This document shows, in pieces, positions 10,260-18,416 of a stretch of DNA of 64,000 nt. Origin of the DNA: JAICXG01 sp036825615 (GTDB taxonomy: Bacteria > Verrucomicrobiota > Verrucomicrobiia > Chthoniobacterales > UBA10450); contig DAISXY010000006.1 of NCBI GenBank assembly GCA_036825615.1, forward strand, positions 62,001-126,000. Reading direction: 5' to 3'. The notes under the pieces were generated by a model. It saw only the letters and a program-made list of their open reading frames with translations, was not told the origin of the DNA and made no database searches. The position numbers were made by a program, and so were the translations under genes. The stretch's first letter is position 1. The number at the start of each line of letters is the position of its first letter.

Positions 10260-11141
10260 ATGGAAATTGCCGCACCCGATTTTGATCTCGCGCTTACCCT
10301 GGATTCGGGACAGGTGTTTCATTGGGAGCCGCTAGGCGAGGGGTTTGTCGGGACGATTGGAAAACGGGCGGTTTATCTCGAGCAGCGCGGCCCCGTGTTG
10401 ACAGTTCGCGGCGATGAGACGGCGTCGCAAGGAGACGAAATCTCGGGGCTCTCCGAAGTGGTCACGCGCTACTTTTCGCTGGATCATCCGCTCGGGAAAA
10501 TTCGCGCCTCCTTCCCTGCCGACCCGGCAATGCAGGAGGCGGCAAAGTTCTGTCGCGGGTTGCGCATTATCCGCCAGCCGAAATGGGAATGTCTCGCCAC
10601 CTTCATTACCTCCGCGATGAAACAGGTGAGCCACATTCGCCAGATCTCGCGCGCGCTGCGGGAACGCTACGGCCGCCGTCTTTTGATATCCGTAAGTCAC
10701 GTATACGCGTTCCCGAGCGCAGAACGCCTGGCGCGAACGACCGAGGAGGAGCTGCGCGAGTGTGCGCTCGGTTATCGGGCCAGGAATCTCCTCGCCACCG
10801 CCCGCCTTGTCGCGAGCGGGGAAGTGAACCTGGAGGCGCTCGCGGCGTGGCCTGACGAGGAACTCCGCGCGGCGCTCTGCGCACTGCCGGGCGTCGGACC
10901 GAAAGTCGCCAACTGCGTCATGCTCTTCGCTTATGAGCGGCTGCGGGCGTTCCCGATCGATGTCTGGATCGAACGGGTCCTGCGGGAGAAATACTTCCCG
11001 CGTCGGCGCAAGCTGCGCGCGGCAGAGTTGCGCGATTTTGCGCGGGTCCATTTTGGGCCGCACGGCGGCTACGCCCAGCAATACCTTTTCCACCACGCGC
11101 GCAAGACCACGCCGCGGCGGTTGTCACGAAGGCGGAGGTGA
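10260..11141 (+). CDS. OGG1-like 8-oxoguanine DNA glycosylase (HhH-GPD)
   Basis: A 293-residue base-excision repair glycosylase. The N-terminal domain (residues 1-100, with LTLDSGQVFHWEP) corresponds to the eukaryotic-type OGG1 N-domain, and the rest is the HhH-GPD fold. The hairpin LPGVGPKVANCV supplies the predicted Schiff-base lysine K215, and D234 in FPIDVWIERV is the catalytic aspartate. This pairing matches the bifunctional OGG1/AlkA-superfamily enzymes. I chose the ATG at 10260, since upstream residues are not conserved; a TTG at 10230 would add 10 residues. The GCCTAACGA copy at 10185 lies in its upstream region, one of only two copies not inside a coding sequence. It is followed after 69 bp by the TonB-like operon. 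Confidence 0.88.
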   Translation: MEIAAPDFDLALTLDSGQVFHWEPLGEGFVGTIGKRAVYLEQRGPVLTVRGDETASQGDEISGLSEVVTRYFSLDHPLGKIRASFPADPAMQEAAKFCRGLRIIRQPKWECLATFITSAMKQVSHIRQISRALRERYGRRLLISVSHVYAFPSAERLARTTEEELRECALGYRARNLLATARLVASGEVNLEALAAWPDEELRAALCALPGVGPKVANCVMLFAYERLRAFPIDVWIERVLREKYFPRRRKLRAAELRDFARVHFGPHGGYAQQYLFHHARKTTPRRLSRRRR

Positions 11142-11210
11142 GATAACTTCTCCCTCGCGCCCGCGGAACTGATCCGCCTCTCCGCGCGACAGATCGCTTC
11201 GCTGCATAGG

Positions 11211-12221
11211 ATGTTGGAACCAGGTCGAGACCGACGCAGAGTCTGGTGGGCAGTGCTCGCTTCCCTTTGCCTGCATCTCCTGATCGGCCTCTCGCTCGCG
11301 GCCTTTGGCGGATCGCGCCAGGACCTCGCACTGGAGGAGGAACAACCGCCGCAGCTCACGATTGTTCCACTCGATCAACCAACGCCGCCCCCGCTCGTGC
11401 CGAAAAACGCGCCCCAGATCAACGTCGATGAATCGCGCAAGTCGGACGTGGCGCCGAAAGTAAAAACCTTCGAGGCAAACGAGAACTCGATCGCGGCTGC
11501 GGAAAAGACGGGCACAACCGACAACGATCTTCCCGAGCAGGAGGGGAAAGATCGGCCCTTCATGAATCTCGATGAGCACAATTATTCGCTTGGGACGAAA
11601 GGAGCGCAGCCCGAGCCGAAGCCAACACCCGCGCCGACCCCGGAGCGACAGCCGACGCCTAACGAGACCGCGACGCCACCCGCTGCTGAGACTCCGCCGC
11701 CAGATCAGTTTGCGCTCCTGACGCAGACGCCAACGCCCGCCGCATCTCCCGCCGAGGCGGAAGCAACCCCGGAAATTCCAAGTCCAACGCCAATCCCGAC
11801 GCCCGAGACTACCCCGCCGAGCCGGGCCTCGAGCTATCGCGACCTGCAGCAGAAGACGATTATTCGCGGCGGGATCAACAACCGCCGCGGGCGTTCGGCG
11901 GTGAACGCAGTTGGCACGCCTGCCGGTCGTTACCGCAAGCTGCTCGAGGATGCGATCGGGTCGCGATGGTATTACTACACGTCGGCGAAGATGGACCTGA
12001 TCAGCATCGGCACCACAGTCGTGACGTTCGACGTTTTGGAGGACGGAAGCGTCTCCAACTTGCGGATCACCGAGAACACCGCAAATGAGGCTTCCGCGAG
12101 CATCGCGCTCCGTTCGATTCAGGAGACAAAATTCCCACCCATCCCCGAGGAGTTGCACGACACATTCCCCGATGGCCGCTTTACAATGGAAGAATCTTTC
12201 ACGATTTTCGCCAACCGATGA
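11211..12221 (+). CDS. TonB/TolA-like energy transducer
   Basis: A 336-residue envelope protein: short cytoplasmic N-terminus, one membrane helix (residues about 11-32, VWWAVLASLCLHLLIGLSLAA), then a long periplasmic stretch rich in Pro, Thr, Glu and Ala (about 45-215, TPTPAPTPERQPTP type). A C-terminal TonB/TolA-type domain (about 235-336) contains GTPAGRYRKLLEDAIGSRWY. This is the layout of proteins that transmit the force of ExbB-ExbD or TolQ-TolR motors across the periplasm. The stop codon overlaps the next gene's start by 4 bases (ATGA), tying it to the motor genes. The GCCTAACGA copy at 11657 lies in the disordered linker. Confidence 0.85.
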   Translation: MLEPGRDRRRVWWAVLASLCLHLLIGLSLAAFGGSRQDLALEEEQPPQLTIVPLDQPTPPPLVPKNAPQINVDESRKSDVAPKVKTFEANENSIAAAEKTGTTDNDLPEQEGKDRPFMNLDEHNYSLGTKGAQPEPKPTPAPTPERQPTPNETATPPAAETPPPDQFALLTQTPTPAASPAEAEATPEIPSPTPIPTPETTPPSRASSYRDLQQKTIIRGGINNRRGRSAVNAVGTPAGRYRKLLEDAIGSRWYYYTSAKMDLISIGTTVVTFDVLEDGSVSNLRITENTANEASASIALRSIQETKFPPIPEELHDTFPDGRFTMEESFTIFANR

Positions 12222-12946
12222 CCGCACCTTTGCTCGCTGAGGCCATCAACCCCTTTCGTTCCGTGATCGATTTTATGGTTCGCGGCGGGCTTTTCATGTG
12301 GCCGCTGCTCGCTTGCTCGATCGTGGCGCTGACCGTGATCATTCTCCGCACGATCGCTTTGCGGCGGAAAAATGTGCTGCCGCTCGTGATCGAGAGCGAG
12401 ATCGAACGGCTCGCCCCCGGTGGAAATCCGGAGCGGCTGGCGCGGATCGTGCGCGACGATGATTCCTCACTCGCGCGCATCACGCGCGTCGCGCTCCAGC
12501 ATCTGCGCGCGCCGCGGGCGGAAAATGTCGAGGCGGTGGAAACGCGCGCGCGCCACGAAATGGTGATCCTCGAGCGCGGCCTGATCGTGCTCGAAATCAT
12601 CACTGGAATTGCGCCATTGTTAGGCTTGATCGGCGCCGTCTCCGGTTTGGTCCATGTCTTTTCCCATCTTGGGCTGAGCACCGGGGCGGCTGACACCAAA
12701 GCGATCGCGCTCGGGATCGCCGAGGCATTGAACGCGACTGTCTTCGGTTTATCGATCGCGGTGCCGACGCTGATCGCCTTCAGCTATTTCTCGAAAAAGG
12801 TCGAGGTGATGTCGGTGGAAATGGAAACGCTGGTAGTCGAGTTGATCAGCAAATGTTATTACGGGCGCGTCCCGGAGAACATGTCGAGCCGGCTCGCGAC
12901 CGTCCCGACGCCGGCGATGGCGCATGCTCCAGCGCCGCTCACCTGA
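12218..12946 (+). CDS. MotA/TolQ/ExbB proton-channel family protein
   Basis: A 242-residue integral membrane protein with three predicted helices: about 21-45 (LFMWPLLACSIVALTVIILRTIAL), 130-150 (GIAPLLGLIGAVSGLVHVF) and 165-190 (LGIAEALNATVFGLSIAVPTLIAF). The central GIAPLLGLIGAVSGLV block is the family signature of the channel subunit that powers ExbD/TonB or TolR/TolA. It overlaps the upstream TonB-like gene by 4 bases and is followed 21 bp later by the ExbD-like gene. Sequence alone does not separate ExbB from TolQ; the absence of tolB and pal in the operon mildly favours an ExbB-type system. Confidence 0.92.
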   Translation: MTAPLLAEAINPFRSVIDFMVRGGLFMWPLLACSIVALTVIILRTIALRRKNVLPLVIESEIERLAPGGNPERLARIVRDDDSSLARITRVALQHLRAPRAENVEAVETRARHEMVILERGLIVLEIITGIAPLLGLIGAVSGLVHVFSHLGLSTGAADTKAIALGIAEALNATVFGLSIAVPTLIAFSYFSKKVEVMSVEMETLVVELISKCYYGRVPENMSSRLATVPTPAMAHAPAPLT

Positions 12947-12967
12947 CGAGCCGGCCTGCTCTCGAAG

Positions 12968-13378
12968 ATGAAGTTCGCCGTTCGCAAACGCCGCGCCCCG
13001 ACGATCATTATCGTCTCGCTCGTCGATATCCTCACGATCCTGCTCATCTTTTTCGTCGTCTCGACCACGTTCAAAAAGGATCAGCCCCAGGTGAATATCA
13101 ATCTGCCCGAATCAAAAACCTCGACCAGCCGGCCCGCGGAGTTGGATCATGTGATCGTGACCGTGGACGCGCAGGACCAGCTCGAGCTCGATGGCAAACA
13201 AATCGGGGTCGATGATTTACAGGAGGCAATCGCCAATCTCTCCCCGACGCGGAAGAGCACGCTGGTGTTGAAAGCCGACGAGAAGGCTTCCTTCGGCATC
13301 ATCGTGAAGGTGATGGACGCATTAAAACTGGCGGGAGTGAAAAATCTGCCCGCCTTCACCCAGACGCGGACGCGATGA
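12968..13378 (+). CDS. ExbD/TolR family biopolymer transport protein
   Basis: A 136-residue protein with one N-terminal membrane helix (residues about 16-37, IVSLVDILTILLIFFVVSTTF). The helix contains the conserved proton-pathway aspartate D20 in the family motif LVDIL. The remaining 100 residues form a periplasmic domain ending in DALKLAGVKNLPAFTQTR. It would form the stator with the preceding ExbB-like channel and hand energy to the TonB-like protein. Its stop overlaps the start of def by 4 bases. Confidence 0.92.
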   Translation: MKFAVRKRRAPTIIIVSLVDILTILLIFFVVSTTFKKDQPQVNINLPESKTSTSRPAELDHVIVTVDAQDQLELDGKQIGVDDLQEAIANLSPTRKSTLVLKADEKASFGIIVKVMDALKLAGVKNLPAFTQTRTR

Positions 13379-13950
13379 AGCTCCCGATCGTTCGTTATGG
13401 CGACCCGGTCTTGCGCGCGAAGGGCGCGCGGGTCAACCAAGTGGATGCGCGGATTCATGAGCTGGCGTCCGACATGCTCGAGACGATGCACGAAGCCCAT
13501 GGTGTCGGCCTCGCCGCGCAGCAAGTGGGCGAAGCGCTGCAACTCACGGTGATTGACATTTCCGGCGCGGAAGATCAGGAGAGCACGATGAAATTGAACG
13601 GCGCGGAGGTGGACCCGCGCGCGTCGATGCCCCTGGTGCTGCTGAATCCTGAGCTGTCGTTAGGCGAAGACATCATCATCGGGGTGGAAGGTTGCCTGAG
13701 CTTTCCCGAGATCACGGGCGAGATCGAGCGGGCCGCCACCGTCATCCTTCGGGCGGATACGCTCGAGGGTGAGGCGCTCGAAATTGAGGCCGGCGGTTTG
13801 CTCGCTCGCGCCTTGCAACACGAGGTGGATCACCTCAATGGTATTCTCTTCATCGACCGGATGAGTGCGGCGACCAAGGTCGCGCTTCGCAGCCGGTTGA
13901 AACGGATGCAAAAGGAAACCGAGCGCAGCATGACAGGATCAGTTTCTTGA
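13375..13950 (+). CDS. def: Peptide deformylase
   Basis: Removes the formyl group from the N-terminal methionine of nascent proteins. All three deformylase motifs are present in 191 residues: GVGLAAQQVG (43-52), EGCLSFPE with metal ligand C107, and QHEVDHLNG with H149, catalytic E150 and H153. The loop EDQESTMKLNGAEVDPRASM (about 67-85) is a small insertion before the strand leading to motif 2. It is translationally coupled to the exbD-like gene by an ATGA overlap and to the next lipoprotein gene by a TTGA overlap. No fmt gene is adjacent. A TCGTTAGGC motif at 13657 encodes SLG. Confidence 0.96.
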   Translation: MKLPIVRYGDPVLRAKGARVNQVDARIHELASDMLETMHEAHGVGLAAQQVGEALQLTVIDISGAEDQESTMKLNGAEVDPRASMPLVLLNPELSLGEDIIIGVEGCLSFPEITGEIERAATVILRADTLEGEALEIEAGGLLARALQHEVDHLNGILFIDRMSAATKVALRSRLKRMQKETERSMTGSVS

Positions 13951-15089
13951 ATCGGCGGCATTTTCTTCAATTTGATTTCGTCAGGCCAGGTCTCGCGCTT
14001 GTCGTGTGCGCGCTCCTTGCGGGGTGCGGGCGGAGCGACGACGAGAAGATCACCGTCTACCGCATTCCGAAGGAAACCCAGACGCAGGCCATGCCGGAAC
14101 CGGCGGCAACCACCAGCGGCGCATCGGCCGACGTTACCTGGACTGCGCCGTCCGATTGGGAAGAGCAGCCGGCCTCGGGATTTCGCAAAGGCAGTTATGT
14201 GGTGAAGGGCGCCGGCGGCGGCAGCGCGGATGTCTCGGTGATTTCCTTTCCCCAGGCCGCCGGTGGTCTGATGGCCAACGTCAATCGCTGGCGCAACCAG
14301 TTGAAGCTTCCGCCGGTTGCGAACGAGGCGGAGGCTGCGACGCCAATTTCGGTCGCCGGCCGGGATATGTTTTTTGTCGATCTCGTCAGCACCGAACCGA
14401 CGGAGAAGGACGGCGCGAAAACCCGGATTCTTGGCGGGATTTTTCCACTCGGGAGCGAGACCTGGTTTTTCAAAATGATGGGACCGGATCAGCTGGTGGA
14501 ATCACAGCGAGACGCGTTCAAGCAGTTCTTGCAAAGCGTCCACGCCACCAGCGCCACGACCGCCGCCGCGGCGCCGGCATCTGTGCCGCTGAGCGCAAAC
14601 AGCGGGGGCAACAACACGAATGCGCCAACCCCGCCGTTAATCGAACCCTCGCAGGGTGCGCCGCTGCAATACACACTGCCGTCGGGCTGGGAGGAAAAGC
14701 CGCTCTCGCCCATGCGGCTGGCCAGTTTCAACGCGACCGCGCCTAACGGAAAGCAGGCTGACGTTTCGGTCGTCTCGCTCCCCGGGATCGCCGGTGGCGA
14801 TCTCGCGAACGTGAACCGCTGGCGTGGCCAGGTGAATCTTGGACCGATCGATGAGGACACGCTCGCGAAAACGGCCGAGCATGTGAAGGCGGATGGTCAC
14901 GACTATCTGGTTGTCGATCTCGTCAGTGACAAACCGATGGGCGAGAAAGAGGAGAAACAACGAATCGTCGCGGCAATTCTGGACGAAAACCAGCGCTCCT
15001 GGTTCATCAAAATGACGGGAGAGGACGAAACGGTGGCGGCGCAGAAGAACGCGTTCCACGAATTCCTGCGCAGCTTGAAAATTCCATGA
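13947..15089 (+). CDS. Putative lipoprotein with a duplicated domain
   Basis: About 380 residues. The N-terminus has a lipoprotein-type signal with lipobox LLAGC (cysteine about residue 27), so it is probably an anchored lipoprotein. The mature part holds two homologous domains of about 125 residues joined by an Ala/Pro/Asn linker. Compare SADVSVISFPQAAGGLMANV with QADVSVVSLPGIAGGDLANV, each followed by NRWR and a W-FFKMMGPD / W-FIKMTGED segment. I do not recognise a named family. The likely start is the TTG at 13947, overlapping the def stop (TTGA); the same arrangement occurs at 54934. Function unknown. Confidence 0.75.
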   Translation: MNRRHFLQFDFVRPGLALVVCALLAGCGRSDDEKITVYRIPKETQTQAMPEPAATTSGASADVTWTAPSDWEEQPASGFRKGSYVVKGAGGGSADVSVISFPQAAGGLMANVNRWRNQLKLPPVANEAEAATPISVAGRDMFFVDLVSTEPTEKDGAKTRILGGIFPLGSETWFFKMMGPDQLVESQRDAFKQFLQSVHATSATTAAAAPASVPLSANSGGNNTNAPTPPLIEPSQGAPLQYTLPSGWEEKPLSPMRLASFNATAPNGKQADVSVVSLPGIAGGDLANVNRWRGQVNLGPIDEDTLAKTAEHVKADGHDYLVVDLVSDKPMGEKEEKQRIVAAILDENQRSWFIKMTGEDETVAAQKNAFHEFLRSLKIP

Positions 15090-15140
15090 TGAAATTAACG
15101 ATCGTGAGAGCCTTGGAGCACAGCCTCGTGAGATCGGACC

Positions 15141-15164
15141 GATTCACGATTCACGATTCACGAT
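15141..15164. repeat. Short tandem repeat, 7-bp unit
   Basis: Three perfect copies of GATTCAC plus a partial one in the 110-bp gap between the duplicated-domain lipoprotein and the resB-like gene. No function is evident. Confidence 0.8.
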
Positions 15165-15199
15165 CCACAAACTCGCCTTCGTTATCCGCGTAACGCCCC

Positions 15200-16366
15200 A
15201 TGTCGAGCATCGCCGCCACTTTCCAAAACACTCCACTCCGCGTCCTCGCCTCGCTGCGGCTCACCGTGGTCTGCCTCGCGCTTGGCATGCTGCTGGTATT
15301 CCTCGGTACGCTGGCGCAAGTGCATTGGGGGATTCACCAGGTGCAGGCGCGTTATTTTCAAAGCCTGTTCGTTTACTGGTCGCCGCCGGGCGCGAGCTGG
15401 AGGATTCCGATTCTTCCCGGCGGCTACTTGTTAGGCACGGTTCTGCTCGTCAACCTGCTCGCAGCGCACGCCACGCGTTTCCAACTTTCGAAAAAGAAGC
15501 TCGGAATCATCCTGCTCCATTTCGGGGTGATTCTGCTTCTCGTCGGACAATTGCTCACCGGCCTCTTCGCGCGCGAGACGCAGATGCGGCTCGATGAAGG
15601 GCAGACGCTCGGGTATTCCGAAGCGCCGCGCGAGGTCGAGCTGGCGGTGATCGACGCGAGCAGTCCGGAATACGACCAGGTGGTGGCGATCCCGGAGGCG
15701 GTTCTCGCGCACGAGGGAACAATCCAGAATCCGCATTTGCCGTTTACGATCAAGGTCCAGCAGTTCATGCCGAATTCCCGGCTGGTGATGCGTTCGCAGG
15801 CCCCAGAGGCGCCGCCCTCGCCCGCGACTCACGGTTTTGGAAAAAAAATCGTCGCGACGCCGGAGCCGCGCACGGTAAAGGATGACGAGCGCGATCTGAG
15901 CGCGGCCTTTATCGAGCTGGCGACGCCGCAAGACTCGTTAGGCACGTGGCTGGTTTCAAACGCGATCTCGGAAGTCCAATCCTTCAAGCTGAACGGTCGC
16001 ACCTACTCCCTCGTGATGCGGCAGCGGCGGTTCTACAAACAATTTGCCCTCACCCTGCTCGATTTCCGACACGATCGTTATGCCGGTACTGATATCCCGA
16101 AGAATTTCTCCAGCCACATCCGCCTGGTTGATTTCCAGCGCAACGAAAACCGCGAGGTGCTAATCTCGATGAATGACCCGCTGCGCTATCGCGGCTTCAC
16201 CTTTTACCAATCCGGTTTCGACAACAACGATAAGACGAGCATTCTCCAAGTCGTGAAGAATCCGGCCATGCTCCTGCCCTACATCGCTTGTGGCCTGGTT
16301 GCGCTCGGGCTGGTGATGCAATTCTCGATGCATCTTTTTGGGTTTGTGAAGAAGCAGCGGCGATGA
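15200..16366 (+). CDS. ResB/Ccs1-like cytochrome c biogenesis protein
   Basis: A 388-residue membrane protein of the system II cytochrome c maturation pathway, where it works with CcsA/ResC to deliver haem to apocytochrome c. Helices lie at about 16-40 (LRLTVVCLALGMLLVFLGTL), 73-90, 100-120 (LGIILLHFGVILLLVGQLLTG) and 350-370, with a large periplasmic domain between the last two. The segment NDPLRYRGFTFYQSGFD is typical of the family. Its stop overlaps the next start (ATGA), giving a two-gene resB-ccsA operon. A TCGTTAGGC motif at 15935 encodes SLG. Confidence 0.88.
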   Translation: MSSIAATFQNTPLRVLASLRLTVVCLALGMLLVFLGTLAQVHWGIHQVQARYFQSLFVYWSPPGASWRIPILPGGYLLGTVLLVNLLAAHATRFQLSKKKLGIILLHFGVILLLVGQLLTGLFARETQMRLDEGQTLGYSEAPREVELAVIDASSPEYDQVVAIPEAVLAHEGTIQNPHLPFTIKVQQFMPNSRLVMRSQAPEAPPSPATHGFGKKIVATPEPRTVKDDERDLSAAFIELATPQDSLGTWLVSNAISEVQSFKLNGRTYSLVMRQRRFYKQFALTLLDFRHDRYAGTDIPKNFSSHIRLVDFQRNENREVLISMNDPLRYRGFTFYQSGFDNNDKTSILQVVKNPAMLLPYIACGLVALGLVMQFSMHLFGFVKKQRR

Positions 16367-18213
16367 AGAAGAGTCGCGTCATTGTTTCCTTTGTCGTGCT
16401 CGCGACTGTGCTCTACGCGATCGCGCCGCTCTTTCAGCACGATCGGCGGGACGGGTTTGAAATGCAGAAGTTCGGTCGCGTGCCGGTGCTGCTGAATGGC
16501 CGGATCAAGCCGCTCGACACCGTCGCGCGCAATTCGCTCCTTATCATTCAGGGGAAACAAACCCTCGCCACCGATCAGGGCACGCTCACGGCGACGGACT
16601 GGCTGGCCGAAGTTCTGATGAAGCAGGATGTCGCCGATCAGCGAAAGATTTTCGTAATTCGCAATCCGGAAACACTCGCGGCGCTCGGCTGGCAACCCGA
16701 CGCGGGCAAGTATTTTTCCTTTCAACAATTCGTTCCGCACTTGCAGGAGATCGAGCAGCAGGCCGGGCTCGCACAGAAGGTGGACGCGCAACTGCGCTCG
16801 CCGTTTCAGCGCGACATCATCAAGTTGTTTGAGCGGCTGACGCTTTATCACCGGCTCGAGAACACGCTCGAGGTCACGGGGACGAAGAATTTCGGGAGCC
16901 AGATTGATGAGCTGGTAAAGAACATTCATCCCAATCCGGTGCCGATGAATACCGGGATCACCTCGGAGGCATTGCAGAGCCTCGCCTTTCTCGCTGAGAC
17001 CGGATACTTTTTTCCGATCCCGCCATTCCCGCCTAACGACGACCCGCTGCAATGGCGGAAAATGGGCGAGAGCCTGCTCGTTTTCCTGACCGATGGGAAA
17101 TTGCATCCCGCAGTCAAGACCTGGGCGACGCTCGCCACCGCCTTCCAGGCGAATGACCCCGCCACGTTTAACCAGACGCTCGACCGCTATTCGGCACAGT
17201 TGCAGCGCGATCTGCCCCGGCGGGTCTGGAAGGCGAAGCTCGAGTCGATTTTCAACCAGCTCGAGCCCTTCTACAGCGCGATGGTGCTCTACGTTTTGAT
17301 CTTCATTCTTGCGGCCGGCTCCTGGCTCGTCTGGCCGAAAACATTAGGCAAATACGCTTTGGTCCTGCTCATCGTGACCTTCGCGATCCACTCCGCGGGG
17401 CTGATCACGCGCATGTATCTGGAAGGCCGTCCGCCGGTGACCAATCTGTATTCCTCCGCCGTCTTCATTGGCTGGGGCGCGGTTTTGTTAGGCATTTTCC
17501 TCGAGCGCTTTTTCCGCAACGGCATCGGGAGCGCGACCGCGGCGATGATCGGTTTCATCACCTTGCTCATCGCGCACCATCTTTCGATGGATGGCGACAC
17601 GATGGAAATGATGCGTGCGGTGCTCGACACCAATGGCTGGCTCGCGACTCACGTCGTCTGCGTCACGCTCGGCTACGCCTCGACTTTTCTCGCCGGCTTC
17701 CTCGCGCTGACCTATATCGTGCGCGGCGCTTTTACCCCTTCGCTCGATCGGACCACCGCCAGCTCGCTCGCCCGGATGGTGTACGGAATCGTCTGTTTTG
17801 CCACGCTTTTCAGTTTTGTCGGGACGATCCTAGGGGGCATTTGGGCCGATCAGTCGTGGGGCCGCTTCTGGGGTTGGGACCCGAAGGAAAACGGGGCTCT
17901 CCTCATCGTGCTCTGGAACGCGATCATCCTGCACGCGCGCTGGGGCGGACTCGTCCGGCAACGCGGCCTGATGGTGATGGCGGTGTTTGGCAACATCGTC
18001 ACCAGCTGGTCGTGGTTCGGGGTCAATATGCTCGGCATCGGCTTGCATTCCTACGGCTTCATGGAGAGCGCTTTCCCGTGGCTGATCGCCTTTGTCGCCA
18101 GCCAGCTCGCGTTCATGATGATCGGGCTGCTCCCGCCGCATCTCTGGCGGAGCCGGCTGGAAGCGCCGCGTCCAGTAGTTCCGCGGCCGCAGATGGCAGA
18201 CGTGCCAGCTTGA
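16363..18213 (+). CDS. ccsA: CcsA/ResC-type cytochrome c assembly protein
   Basis: A 616-residue membrane protein that exports or presents haem in system II cytochrome c maturation. The N-terminal 300 residues form a large, mainly extracytoplasmic extension after a first helix (about 5-23). The C-terminal half (about 310-600) holds the CcsA core with about eight helices. The haem-handling signature WGRFWGWDPKENGAL lies at about residues 497-511, with histidines in flanking helices. The ATG at 16363 overlaps the resB-like stop by 4 bases; in-frame upstream codons would run inside that gene. The extension makes it longer than minimal CcsA proteins of about 320 residues. Confidence 0.9.
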   Translation: MKKSRVIVSFVVLATVLYAIAPLFQHDRRDGFEMQKFGRVPVLLNGRIKPLDTVARNSLLIIQGKQTLATDQGTLTATDWLAEVLMKQDVADQRKIFVIRNPETLAALGWQPDAGKYFSFQQFVPHLQEIEQQAGLAQKVDAQLRSPFQRDIIKLFERLTLYHRLENTLEVTGTKNFGSQIDELVKNIHPNPVPMNTGITSEALQSLAFLAETGYFFPIPPFPPNDDPLQWRKMGESLLVFLTDGKLHPAVKTWATLATAFQANDPATFNQTLDRYSAQLQRDLPRRVWKAKLESIFNQLEPFYSAMVLYVLIFILAAGSWLVWPKTLGKYALVLLIVTFAIHSAGLITRMYLEGRPPVTNLYSSAVFIGWGAVLLGIFLERFFRNGIGSATAAMIGFITLLIAHHLSMDGDTMEMMRAVLDTNGWLATHVVCVTLGYASTFLAGFLALTYIVRGAFTPSLDRTTASSLARMVYGIVCFATLFSFVGTILGGIWADQSWGRFWGWDPKENGALLIVLWNAIILHARWGGLVRQRGLMVMAVFGNIVTSWSWFGVNMLGIGLHSYGFMESAFPWLIAFVASQLAFMMIGLLPPHLWRSRLEAPRPVVPRPQMADVPA

Positions 18214-18240
18214 AACCCCGTTTGCGTTAACCCAAACCCA

Positions 18241-18270
18241 CGCCTGGAAGCGCCGAAGCGCCTCCAGGCG
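18241..18270. terminator. Hairpin between convergent genes
   Basis: CGCCTGGA and TCCAGGCG arms extended by GCGC pairs give a strong stem around a CGAA loop, 28 bp after ccsA and before the end of the convergent pseudokinase gene. There is no U-tract, so intrinsic termination is uncertain. Confidence 0.5.
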
Positions 18271-18416
18271 TTGTCAGATCATTCGATCCGGGGACTAGCC
18301 ACGGTACCCGACACTTACGTGTCTCTATCATAGGTCCATGGGCAAAATTTGCTGAACATTGCAAAAAAAGTTCAGTCCGATTAAAAATATCCGCTCCGAG
18401 CCGCAATCCAGAGGCG